Shown here: positions 33,732 through 41,323 of the stretch, piece after piece
Layout: each line of letters starts with the position of its first letter
Position numbering within the stretch: position 1 is the first letter of the stretch
Origin: Marinobacter sp. JH2
GTDB taxonomy: Bacteria > Pseudomonadota > Gammaproteobacteria > Pseudomonadales > Oleiphilaceae
NCBI RefSeq assembly: GCF_004353225.1
Contig: NZ_CP037934.1
Location: forward strand, 1,240,001 to 1,304,000
Direction: 5' to 3'
DNA: 64,000 bases
Notes under the pieces: generated by a model
Told to the model about the DNA's origin: nothing
Databases searched by the model: none
What the model saw: the letters and a program-made list of their open reading frames with translations, nothing else
Made by a program: the position numbers and the translations under genes

Positions 33732-35039
33732 ATGTCACCAGAACTCTTAACCGCTGGTATGTTTGGTCTTCTGCTAGCCTTTATTATAGCTGGAGTGTCG
33801 CTCGCTTTCGCTCTGGGTGCAGTCGCTACTATTTTTATATTGATCATGAACGGCACAAGCGGCTTGTTCCCCATTCTGTCTGCCACTTTTGCCAGTATGT
33901 GGTCGATCTCACTTGCCGCCATCCCTTTGTTCGTCATGATGGGGATATCACTCGGGAAGTCGAAAATAGCGACCGACCTATACCAAGCATTTTACCTTTG
34001 GTCCGGAAAAGTTAACGGTGGGCTACTCGTGGGCACCACCGGTTTCGCCTCGCTTCTTTCTGCCATGACCGGCAGCTGTGCGGCCTCCACGTTGACAACA
34101 GGCATGGTGGGTATGCCTGCAATGGAGAAGCACGGCTACGATAAAAAACTCGTGCTTGGCACGATCGGGGCAGCGGGCACTCTCGGCATTCTAATCCCGC
34201 CCTCCATCACATTGATTGTTATCGGCATGAGTACCGGGCTTTCCATCGGCAAGCTGTTCATGGGTGGCTTGATTGCAGGACTGGGAATGCTGGTTGTCAT
34301 TCTTGGTTATGTCATCATCACAGCAAATCTGCGGCCTGAAAAAGCACCCGCCTCCTCTGAAAGCGTCCCTATGAGTGAGAAAATTCGCTCGCTCCGTTCC
34401 ATTGTTCTTCCAATGGCCATTATTTCGGTGGTGCTGCTGTCGATATTCCTTGGCATGGCAACGCCAACCGAAGCGTCAGCCGTGGGTGCCGCCGCAGTTT
34501 TAGCCGCAATTGCCATGCGAGGTGAGCTTAACTGGAGCTTTATCAAGGATGTCAGTTATTCGACCGCCACTATGAGCGGTATGGTTCTTTGGATTATTTT
34601 CGGGGCCAGTGCGTTTGTCTCCGTTTATTCGGCTGCCAACGGTATCAACTTTGTGCAGTCATTTTTGCTGTCTCTCGAGATCTCTCCCTGGCTTCTCATT
34701 TTGGTTATGCAGGGGGCAGGATTCATTCTCGGAATGTTTTTAGACCCCATCGGCATTATTCTGTTGGTGATGCCAATCTTTATGCCTGTTGTTGTCGAGC
34801 TTGGCTTCGACCCCATTTGGTTCGCCGTTATCTTTCAGCTGAACCTATGCGTGGGTTACATTTCGCCGCCCTTTGGCTACAACATCTTCTATCTCAAAAC
34901 CCTCAGCCCGCACACCCCTATCCTAGACCTCTATAAAAGCGTACTGCCGTATGTCGTATTAATGATTCTTTTTGGAATTTTTCTCCTCGCGTTTCCTTCC
35001 ATCCTTACGGAAGGCGTGAGCTTACTCACTAATAATTGA
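33732..35039 (+). CDS. TRAP transporter large permease subunit (DctM type), second system
   Basis: This 435-residue protein has about 12 membrane segments and typical DctM motifs: SAMTGSCAASTLTTGMVGMPAM, GAAGTLGILIPPSITLIVIG, TPTEASAVGAAAV and the terminal GYISPPFGYNIFYLK. It is the sodium-coupled channel subunit. The binding-protein start follows within 30 bases. The ISPPFG motif and overall pattern are those of the DctM/TakM-like subgroup transporting organic acids. Confidence 0.94.
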   Translation: MSPELLTAGMFGLLLAFIIAGVSLAFALGAVATIFILIMNGTSGLFPILSATFASMWSISLAAIPLFVMMGISLGKSKIATDLYQAFYLWSGKVNGGLLVGTTGFASLLSAMTGSCAASTLTTGMVGMPAMEKHGYDKKLVLGTIGAAGTLGILIPPSITLIVIGMSTGLSIGKLFMGGLIAGLGMLVVILGYVIITANLRPEKAPASSESVPMSEKIRSLRSIVLPMAIISVVLLSIFLGMATPTEASAVGAAAVLAAIAMRGELNWSFIKDVSYSTATMSGMVLWIIFGASAFVSVYSAANGINFVQSFLLSLEISPWLLILVMQGAGFILGMFLDPIGIILLVMPIFMPVVVELGFDPIWFAVIFQLNLCVGYISPPFGYNIFYLKTLSPHTPILDLYKSVLPYVVLMILFGIFLLAFPSILTEGVSLLTNN

Positions 35040-35068
35040 TACCTCCTACAACAACGAAAGAGACTGAT

Positions 35069-36133
35069 ATGAAAGACACAAAGACAATAAACCGCCGCAA
35101 ATTTTTGTCCACTGGCACCACTGCCGCTGCAACCGTTGCGGCTCTAGGCCTATCCGCGCCCGCAGTCATTGCATCGCCCAAACAGAAAATCAAATGGAAG
35201 ATGCAGACACACTGGCCAACTGGAAACTGGTATTACGACCCTATCTTTAATGGATTGGCGCGTCGCATCGAAGAAGCGACTAACGGTGAAATCGAGATCG
35301 AAACCCATCAACCTAACTCTATAGTTTCTACCGGAGATGTTCTGCGTGGGGTCCGCCGTGGAACACTGGACGGGGCACTTATTTACCCCGCGTACTGGGT
35401 CGGGGATATCCCTGCCGCAGGTCACCTCAACGGTAATTTCGGGACCTGGGATTCCATTGAGGAAATGCAATTTTTCATGCACGACATGGGCGCGCTCAAA
35501 ATCATCCGCGAAGCCTACGCCACTCGCGGGATCTATCAGGTAGGCCCTATTTCAAATGGTGGCACGGCCATCTACAGCAACAAGCGGCTTGAGACACCAA
35601 AAGATTTCGAAGGCTTCAAAGTTCGCTCAAACGGAAGCTCTGCACAAGTCTTTGAAAAAATGGGGGCAGCACCGGTATCTATAAGCGGCGGCGAGCTTTA
35701 TCAGGCCCTTCAGACCGGCGTAGTCGACGGTGCGCACTGGGGTGGCGTCTCTGCCGGGTGGGGGATGAACCTGCAGGAGGTAAACAAATATATTATCCAA
35801 CCGAACCTCGCATCACACCAGAACAGTGAGGTATTTGTTTCCCTGAAATCGTGGAACAAGCTCGGATCGGATTTCCAGAAAGTCATCGAAGATGCTGTTC
35901 TGGCAACACACCTCGAAGCTGCCGGGATGTTCATGATGAAAGATCTGCAACGAATGCAGGAGTTCAAGACTGAATATAACGGAGAGATTGTTCAAATGAA
36001 CGGCGATGCGGTGACAATGCTCCGCGCCAATTCACTTGAAGTGGTTGATGAAATATCCAAACGCGATCCAGAATATTCGGGAAAAATCGGTGCTCTTTTG
36101 CGGGAATTCATGAAACTTACTGGCAAGGTATAA
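35069..36133 (+). CDS. TRAP transporter substrate-binding protein with Tat signal (DctP/TakP-like)
   Basis: This 354-residue periplasmic receptor begins with a twin-arginine signal (NRRKFLSTG, then a hydrophobic run ending near VIAS), so it is exported folded. The mature part resembles TakP-type receptors for 2-oxo and related organic acids: GLARRIEEATNGEIEIETHQ, FEGFKVRSNGSSAQVFEKMG (conserved carboxylate-binding arginine in KVRSNG) and ISGGELYQALQTGVVDGAHW. The ATG at 35069 is preceded by AAAGAGA; an upstream in-frame ATG at 35036 overlaps dctM and lacks a site. The likely ligand is the hydroxy- or keto-acid processed by this cluster. Confidence 0.9.
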   Translation: MKDTKTINRRKFLSTGTTAAATVAALGLSAPAVIASPKQKIKWKMQTHWPTGNWYYDPIFNGLARRIEEATNGEIEIETHQPNSIVSTGDVLRGVRRGTLDGALIYPAYWVGDIPAAGHLNGNFGTWDSIEEMQFFMHDMGALKIIREAYATRGIYQVGPISNGGTAIYSNKRLETPKDFEGFKVRSNGSSAQVFEKMGAAPVSISGGELYQALQTGVVDGAHWGGVSAGWGMNLQEVNKYIIQPNLASHQNSEVFVSLKSWNKLGSDFQKVIEDAVLATHLEAAGMFMMKDLQRMQEFKTEYNGEIVQMNGDAVTMLRANSLEVVDEISKRDPEYSGKIGALLREFMKLTGKV

Positions 36134-36469
36134 ACACCCCAGTCTAGTGGCTGAGCCGCACCCTGCCCTCGAAAAATCACCGAGGGCCTAAGGGCATGCC
36201 TCTTTCTTTATCGGGTAATACGGGTCACTGGGGGGGGGCACGCATCAGTGGATACTGCGGGTGCGAAGTAACGGAGAGCTTTTTGCTCGATGACAAGGGC
36301 ACTACAGACGGCTATTTAAGAGTAAAAAATGCGGCAACTATTAAGACGTGGAATCGGAGAAAATCGAAGGGATAACACTTAACGGCATATTGTCGATGAT
36401 AAATACAAGTACTCGGAGGGTAATTTGAGCCTAGATGTCTAACTCTAAACACCTGTATAGAAAGGAAAA
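36134..36469. other. Non-coding stretch between the TRAP genes and tRNA-Ser
   Basis: No gene is supported. A hairpin GCCCTCG/CGAGGGC (36165-36187) after the TRAP receptor may help end transcription although no T tract follows. A run of nine G occurs at 36230-36238. Minus-strand sequence just after the tRNA 3' end is T-rich (TTTTCCTTTC), probably ending the tRNA transcript. Confidence 0.5.
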
Positions 36470-36560
36470 TGGCGGTGGGCCAGGGATTCGAACCCCGGGA
36501 AGGCTATTAACCTTCGGCGGTTTTCAAGACCGCTGCATTCAGCCGCTCTGCCAGCCCACC
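36470..36560 (-). tRNA. tRNA-Ser (anticodon UGA)
   Basis: On the minus strand the 91-nt gene folds as a class II tRNA. The acceptor stem GGTGGGC pairs with GCCCACC, followed by discriminator G and an encoded CCA. The anticodon loop CTTGAAA contains TGA, there is a long variable arm, and the T loop is GGTTCGAATCC. Serine identity follows from the anticodon and variable arm. Its 3' end faces the two catabolic clusters. Confidence 0.95.
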
Positions 36561-36595
36561 GCATCTTTCTTGCCGTCATCTCGACAGCGGTGTGC

Positions 36596-36623
36596 ATGAT
36601 ACCGGAATCGCCTATGCTGTCAA
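36596..36623 (-). promoter_or_regulatory. Promoter of tRNA-Ser
   Basis: Read on the minus strand: TTGACA, a 16-base spacer and TATCAT, ending about 36 bases before the tRNA 5' end. The -35 is perfect and the -10 matches five of six bases. Confidence 0.75.
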
Positions 36624-36696
36624 CGGTTTGTATCGAAATTCCTAAAATTCTTGTGGATTTCCTTTTGATTGATCAACGTTCAACCAGCATAGCTCA

Positions 36697-36726
36697 GGTG
36701 GATGAAGTGTAATGAACTTCTTCACC
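36697..36726 (+). promoter_or_regulatory. Hairpin in the leader of the Bax inhibitor-like gene
   Basis: GGTGGA and GAAGT pair with ACTTC and TTCACC (11 pairs, one bulged T), followed by CTCTTTATT. It could be an attenuator or a weak terminator; evidence is limited to the fold. Confidence 0.3.
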
Positions 36727-36850
36727 CTCTTTATTGTCACAAATGATTGAAAGTTGCGTATACAACCTTATTATGGACTTCAGGTTAGAGGGAAGCGGAA
36801 AGGCGCAATCAGCCTACCCTCCCCGCCGTTTGATAAATTCGGAGACGAGA

Positions 36851-37570
36851 ATGGATAACAGGCAATACAACGTTCAAAGCCAGGGTGGCATCCAAGTCGC
36901 TCGCGGCAGCGCTACCGGCGCCATCAGCCCAGAAGCCACCAAGGTTCTACGTAACACTTACACCCTGCTGGCAATGACACTTCTGTTCAGTGCCGTCATG
37001 GCCGGTGTTTCCATGAGCATCGGCTTGAGCCAAGGCGCAAGCCTCATTTGCAGCTTAGGCGCACTGGCTCTGGTATGGCTTGTTCTACCAAGAACCGCCA
37101 ACAGCGGAGCTGGCATCGGTGTTGTCTTCGCCTTCACGGGACTGCTCGGCCTATCACTGGGCCCCATCCTGATGCACTACCTGCAGTTTGCTAACGGCAG
37201 TCAGATTGTTATGCAAGCGCTGGGTGGCACCGCGGTTGTGTTCCTGGGGCTGTCAGGCTACGTGCTAACCACCAAGAAAGACTTCAGCTTCATGCGTGGC
37301 ATGTTAGTGGCAGGCATGATGGTGGTTATCGTTGGTATGCTGGGCGCCTTCGTCGCCAGCATGTTCGGCGTTCAAGTTACTGCTTTCAGCTTGGCGATGA
37401 GCGCAGCTATCGTATTCCTGATGTCTGGCTTCATCCTTTACGATACCAGCCGTATCGTGAATGGCGGTGAAACCAACTACATCATGGCAACAACCGGGCT
37501 GTACCTGAACATTTACAACCTGTTCGTCAGCTTGTTGCACCTGATTGGCGCGTTCACCGGCGACGACTGA
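36851..37570 (+). CDS. Bax inhibitor-1/YccA family membrane protein
   Basis: This 239-residue integral membrane protein has about seven hydrophobic helices and a charged N-terminal tail. The C-terminal region FILYDTSRIVNGGETNYIMATTGLYLNIYNLFVSLLHLIG contains the aspartate-bearing BI-1 signature. Bacterial YccA modulates FtsH proteolysis and related BI-1 proteins leak calcium; the function in this organism is not shown. The ATG at 36851 has GGAGACGAGA upstream, whereas a longer frame from 36734 has no site. A strong terminator follows. Order tRNA-Ser, BI-1, tusDCBE matches Pseudomonas. Confidence 0.92.
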   Translation: MDNRQYNVQSQGGIQVARGSATGAISPEATKVLRNTYTLLAMTLLFSAVMAGVSMSIGLSQGASLICSLGALALVWLVLPRTANSGAGIGVVFAFTGLLGLSLGPILMHYLQFANGSQIVMQALGGTAVVFLGLSGYVLTTKKDFSFMRGMLVAGMMVVIVGMLGAFVASMFGVQVTAFSLAMSAAIVFLMSGFILYDTSRIVNGGETNYIMATTGLYLNIYNLFVSLLHLIGAFTGDD

Positions 37571-37592
37571 TTCAGCACGTTGAGCCAGCCTA

Positions 37593-37622
37593 CAGAAACC
37601 CCGGCCTTTGCCGGGGTTTCTG
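37593..37622. terminator. GC-rich terminator hairpin after the Bax inhibitor-like gene
   Basis: CAGAAACCCCGGC (37593-37605) pairs perfectly with GCCGGGGTTTCTG (37610-37622) around a CTTT loop. The run GTTTC in the descending arm serves as a short U-rich segment. Confidence 0.75.
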
Positions 37623-37672
37623 CTTTAGGTACACTCCCAATCTGCACTTACCCATCATCAGACTCCTGAAAC

Positions 37673-38083
37673 ATGCTGAACTCGCTTGCTTACACGTTGG
37701 TTATTACAGGTGCCCCATGGACCTCACAAGCCCCTCAAACCGCCCTGATGTTCGCGACAGCCGCTCTATCGGCCGGACATAGAATCGACCGTGTATTCTT
37801 ATACGGAGATGGTGTCCATCTCGCGTCCAGCCTGAGCACCCCGCCTTCGGATGAAACCCACTGGCCACAACAGTGGTCCCTCTTTCTCAAACAACATGGC
37901 ATTCCCGCTACCGCCTGCATTGCCTCCGCCTTGCGCCGAGGGCTCGTAAACGAAACGGAGCAAGCCCGCTACGAACTGCCTGCAGAGAACCTTCGCGCGC
38001 CGTTCGAGATCGCTGGCCTGGGAGAGTGGGTAGAAGGCAACCAAGCCGCGGATCGAACCCTTTATTTTCATGGGGGGGGCTAA
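37673..38083 (+). CDS. tusD: Sulfurtransferase complex subunit TusD
   Basis: This 136-residue DsrE-family protein takes persulfide sulfur from TusA and passes it along the TusBCD-TusE relay for 2-thiolation of U34 in tRNA. YTLVITGAPWTSQAPQTALMFATAAL is the typical start, and the active cysteine is in IPATACIASALRRG. After the usual end (ADRTLYF) there is a short extra HGGG tail encoded by a run of eight G just before the stop, a slippage-prone spot. tusC begins one base after its stop. Confidence 0.93.
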   Translation: MLNSLAYTLVITGAPWTSQAPQTALMFATAALSAGHRIDRVFLYGDGVHLASSLSTPPSDETHWPQQWSLFLKQHGIPATACIASALRRGLVNETEQARYELPAENLRAPFEIAGLGEWVEGNQAADRTLYFHGGG

Positions 38084-38084
38084 T

Positions 38085-38435
38085 ATGACCACACTCATTG
38101 TGATCGACCAAGCACCCTATGGCTCTTGGTCTGGGCGGGAAGCCTTGGACATGGCCTTCTCACTGGCGGCTTTTGATCACCCTGCAGCAATGCTGTTCAC
38201 AGGCCCGGGTGTTAACTGGCTCCGTAAAGGACAACAGCCCGACGGCGTCGGTCAGAAATCTGCTGAAAAGAACTTATCCGCCGCTCCGCTGTTTGGTATC
38301 GAGGCACTGATCGCAGATGAACACGCTTGCCAGCAATATGGCCTGAGTGAATCGGCAATGCTGCCCGGGATAGAACTCGCCAGCAACATTCAAAACGTAT
38401 TGAGCAGCCACACACATGTGGTCTTCGCAGGCTAA
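38085..38435 (+). CDS. tusC: Sulfurtransferase complex subunit TusC
   Basis: This 116-residue DsrF-like member of the TusBCD heterohexamer has IVIDQAPYGSWSGREALDMAFSLAAFDHP, the conserved opening of the family. The start at 38085 (MTTLIV) immediately follows the tusD stop; a frame from 38070 overlaps tusD. TusC has a structural role within the sulfur relay. Confidence 0.92.
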   Translation: MTTLIVIDQAPYGSWSGREALDMAFSLAAFDHPAAMLFTGPGVNWLRKGQQPDGVGQKSAEKNLSAAPLFGIEALIADEHACQQYGLSESAMLPGIELASNIQNVLSSHTHVVFAG

Positions 38436-38447
38436 GGGTCAGATATC

Positions 38448-38729
38448 ATGAAGAGCAACTCAACGCTTCACATCCTGAACAAAGCGCCGGAGCATCCCCG
38501 CCATAAAACGTGCACTCAAGCACTGACGCCCTCGGACACTTTAGTATTGATCGAGAATGGCGTACTCAGCGTTGCGGGTAACCATCTGGACGCTCCGTGC
38601 AAACTTTACGTCCTAAAAGCCGACACGGATGCTAGAGGGCTCGAGGCGGCCAGTGAAGACATCACCACGATCAATTACGACGAGCTGGTTCAGCTTACGA
38701 CAAAACACGCGAAAATCATCAGCTGGTAA
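38448..38729 (+). CDS. tusB: Sulfurtransferase complex subunit TusB
   Basis: This 93-residue DsrH-family protein has STLHILNKAPEHPRHKTCTQAL at the start and the terminal VQLTTKHAKIISW, typical of TusB. It completes the TusBCD hexamer between tusC and tusE, with spacings of 12 and 2 bases. Confidence 0.92.
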   Translation: MKSNSTLHILNKAPEHPRHKTCTQALTPSDTLVLIENGVLSVAGNHLDAPCKLYVLKADTDARGLEAASEDITTINYDELVQLTTKHAKIISW

Positions 38730-38731
38730 AC

Positions 38732-39058
38732 ATGAGCGTATCGAATCTCCCCGAACGAAATAACGAAGGTTTTCTGGAAAACGCGACCGACTGGACTTCA
38801 GATGCGGCCGCTGTGATTGCAGCCGAAGACGATATTTCGCTGAACGACAATCACTGGGAAATCATAGAGTTTTTGAGAGACTTCTATAAAAAGCATGAGA
38901 TGTCGCCACCCTCAAACCGGCTGTTTGTAAAAGCCGTCAAGGATGCACTGGGCGAAGAAAAAGGTAACAGTATTTATCTGATGCAACTATTCCCCGGCAC
39001 TCCGGCAAAAACCGCCTGCAAAATAGCGGGCCTGCCCCGCCCTACAAATTGCCTATGA
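38732..39058 (+). CDS. tusE: TusE/DsrC family sulfur carrier
   Basis: This 108-residue DsrC-like carrier receives sulfur from TusBCD and hands it to MnmA. It ends in the family arm CKIAGLPRPTNCL, with the penultimate cysteine that carries persulfide and a second cysteine 11 residues earlier. That two-cysteine arm is typical of redox-active DsrC, while many TusE proteins keep only the last one. NHWEIIEFLRDFYKKHEMSP is the conserved core. With no dsrAB nearby the tRNA-thiolation role is preferred. Confidence 0.9.
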   Translation: MSVSNLPERNNEGFLENATDWTSDAAAVIAAEDDISLNDNHWEIIEFLRDFYKKHEMSPPSNRLFVKAVKDALGEEKGNSIYLMQLFPGTPAKTACKIAGLPRPTNCL

Positions 39059-39076
39059 ATACAGTAATTTAAGCGC

Positions 39077-40294
39077 CTATAAAAAAAGCGGCAAATAGGT
39101 GGCCCCAACTATCTGAACCAGTCCCGCTGCTGCGCCGAAAATGCCGCCGACAACCATCAACTGAAGCTCCTCTTCTCGAAAAGCCGGGCGCAAAATGTCC
39201 TGAAAATCTTCAGGCTTCAGCGCTTTCATCTGTTCCGAGAGCACCGCGGCCACAGCAGGGGCGCGCTCTTTTTTAAACGCCGGGTCAGCAAACACATCTT
39301 TTGTTGCGATAACGGCTTTATCGTTCATGACACGCTTTAAATCGGCATAGCCAGTCATTCCGACACTAACCTGAGCCGCCATTTTCAACACCAGCGATTC
39401 GTCCAACATCGGCCTGAGGTGCTTCTGCAAAATAGCCCGAGTTCGATTGCCCTGATCACCGTTCACCATCGCGTCTGCTACCAGTTCTACCGTAATCAGC
39501 TCCTCAGCCACCAAGCGGGCCCACACATCACTGATTTCGTTTTGGCGGCGCAAAAACAAACCCTGAATCTTCCAGAACAGAAACCGGCGAGGTCGCAAGG
39601 GTGCGAAAATGAGATTAATGGCCAGCCAGTTCGTGACGAAACCGACTAAAAAGCCTCCCAAAGGCAACGCCCAGGGCTCCGGATAACGAATCCAGAGCGG
39701 CAGCAAGGCTGCCCCAAGCACACCTCCAATCCATGCACCTCGATTCACCACCGACTTCAGTTCAACTGCGCCAGCTTCCTTAAATATTCGATTCATCAGA
39801 TCAGGGTTGGCTTGTAACTGCCGACTTAATAGGGCCTTTAGATCAACCAAGCTATCAAGGTCATCGCCAATGTCATCAACCAGCTCTTCGATTCGTGAAG
39901 GTAACTGCTCGCGAGCCCAACGATATATTCTGGAACGAACGAAAAGAGGCAGGTTATCCCATAGAACGGGATGCACGTCATACATCATGGAATCGATGTA
40001 CTCATCCAGTCTTGGAGACACTAGATTGACCACATGCTCGACAATTTTATGAGGCTCGAGCTTTCGATAAACCGAGTTTAGATCACCAAATTGCTGAAGC
40101 GTTTGATCAATACAAATATGAGCCATCTTCTCTGCTTTACGAGGTATAACACCCTGCCAACCGAGAAAACCGATCCCGACAAACTGAACGGGATAAAATG
40201 ACATTTGTATTGCAAGCCAATTGGTGGTCCAACCAACAACCGCGGCCACCAAAGGCACTAATAGAAGTGAGTATTCAGACAAGCGCAATCCCAT
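39077..40294 (-). CDS. DUF445 family membrane protein
   Basis: This 405-residue protein begins with a hydrophobic segment containing AVVGWTTNWLAIQMSFYPVQ. It repeats the same theme near residue 220 (GFVTNWLAINLIFAPLRPRR) and ends in a third membrane segment, with a long helical region between. The TNWLAI repeats are the hallmark of DUF445. Function is unknown in the family. It converges with tusE, 18 bases away. Confidence 0.88.
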   Translation of the reverse strand: MGLRLSEYSLLLVPLVAAVVGWTTNWLAIQMSFYPVQFVGIGFLGWQGVIPRKAEKMAHICIDQTLQQFGDLNSVYRKLEPHKIVEHVVNLVSPRLDEYIDSMMYDVHPVLWDNLPLFVRSRIYRWAREQLPSRIEELVDDIGDDLDSLVDLKALLSRQLQANPDLMNRIFKEAGAVELKSVVNRGAWIGGVLGAALLPLWIRYPEPWALPLGGFLVGFVTNWLAINLIFAPLRPRRFLFWKIQGLFLRRQNEISDVWARLVAEELITVELVADAMVNGDQGNRTRAILQKHLRPMLDESLVLKMAAQVSVGMTGYADLKRVMNDKAVIATKDVFADPAFKKERAPAVAAVLSEQMKALKPEDFQDILRPAFREEELQLMVVGGIFGAAAGLVQIVGATYLPLFL

Positions 40295-40494
40295 CCATCA
40301 TCCCCGCCACCCGCGGGGTATTGTTCGCAAGGAACGGCAAAATACCGTACTAAATATCCGAGTATGTGGCGAATGATGAACTAACCGAGCCCGCGCCACA
40401 TTGGCCGCATTGCCAGTCAAAAGCGTGATACGGGCAGGCAGCGGTATACACCACCACCTGCTCAAGGCGGGAAACTTGATGAGATGAGGGAGAT

Positions 40495-41082
40495 TTACTG
40501 GTAATACGCGTTTTCAGTTTGCGTATGGTCCGTTACGTCCCGTACTGCAGTGATTTCTGGCACTCGCTCTTTCAGCGTTTTCTCGACACCCTGTTTCAGC
40601 GTGAGACTTACAGCAGAGCACCCTTGGCAACCACCACCAAAACGCAACACTGCCACAGATTCGTCAAAAATCTCTACCAAAGACACATCACCACCATGGG
40701 CAGCCAGGTTTGGATTGATTTCAGAGGCGAGCACATACTGAACACGCTCGGGAAGCGGTGCATCATCAGATACCTGCGGAACTTTCGCGTTCGGTGCTTT
40801 GATGGTCAGCTGGCCACCCATCTGATCTTTGGAATAATCCACGAACGCGTCTTCCAGAAACGGCACGGAGTTATGATCCAGATACAACATGAACTTTTCC
40901 AGATCTTGCGCTTCATCCGTCGGCACCACTTCGTTCGGCGGACAATAAGCCAGACACGTTTCCGCATTTCGTGTACCCGGCTGGGTTACGAAAATTCGAA
41001 CCCCCATGCCTTCAACATCCTGCTTCTCTATCAAGCTTGCGAGATAATCTCGTGCGGAATCAGTCACAGTTACCACGGCCAT
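40495..41082 (-). CDS. nfuA: Fe-S biogenesis protein NfuA
   Basis: This 195-residue two-domain carrier has an A-type-like N-terminal domain (lacking the full cysteine set of scaffold proteins) and a C-terminal Nfu domain with the [4Fe-4S]-binding pair Cys152/Cys155 in [15 protein letters not shown]. It delivers clusters to client enzymes under oxidative or iron stress. Length and motifs match NfuA of enterobacteria and Pseudomonas. It is divergent from metH, with a 240-base shared upstream region. Confidence 0.95.
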   Translation of the reverse strand: MAVVTVTDSARDYLASLIEKQDVEGMGVRIFVTQPGTRNAETCLAYCPPNEVVPTDEAQDLEKFMLYLDHNSVPFLEDAFVDYSKDQMGGQLTIKAPNAKVPQVSDDAPLPERVQYVLASEINPNLAAHGGDVSLVEIFDESVAVLRFGGGCQGCSAVSLTLKQGVEKTLKERVPEITAVRDVTDHTQTENAYYQ

Positions 41083-41262
41083 GCTTCCTACCTGTTTTCA
41101 AATGTAGCTTCCATTTTAAGAGACTTGGATGAAAGTTGAAAGACCAAGTAAAACGGTCAGGCATTCTGAAGGTAACTAATTTCCCGTATTGCCGACTATG
41201 GCGGTCCTAATTTCCAGTCACTTGATAATGATCATATGTACTAAGACCTTCTGTTGCATTTT

Positions 41263-41271
41263 TGCTATGAT
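41263..41271 (+). promoter_or_regulatory. Extended -10 promoter of metH
   Basis: TGCTATGAT is an extended -10 (TGnTATGAT) about 53 bases upstream of the metH ATG. No good -35 was seen, and no SAM or cobalamin riboswitch was recognised in the leader. Confidence 0.4.
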
Positions 41272-41323
41272 CCCGCGGCACTCCGCTTATTAGACGCTAT
41301 TCATAACACCGGAAGATTTACCT

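Noticed and set aside
36470-36560. Attachment-site duplication of the tRNA-Ser end
   Set aside because: No second copy of the tRNA 3' sequence was seen in the window by eye, and no integrase gene is present.
41083-41323. SAM or cobalamin riboswitch ahead of metH
   Set aside because: No conserved B12-box or SAM-riboswitch core was recognised in this 240-base interval.
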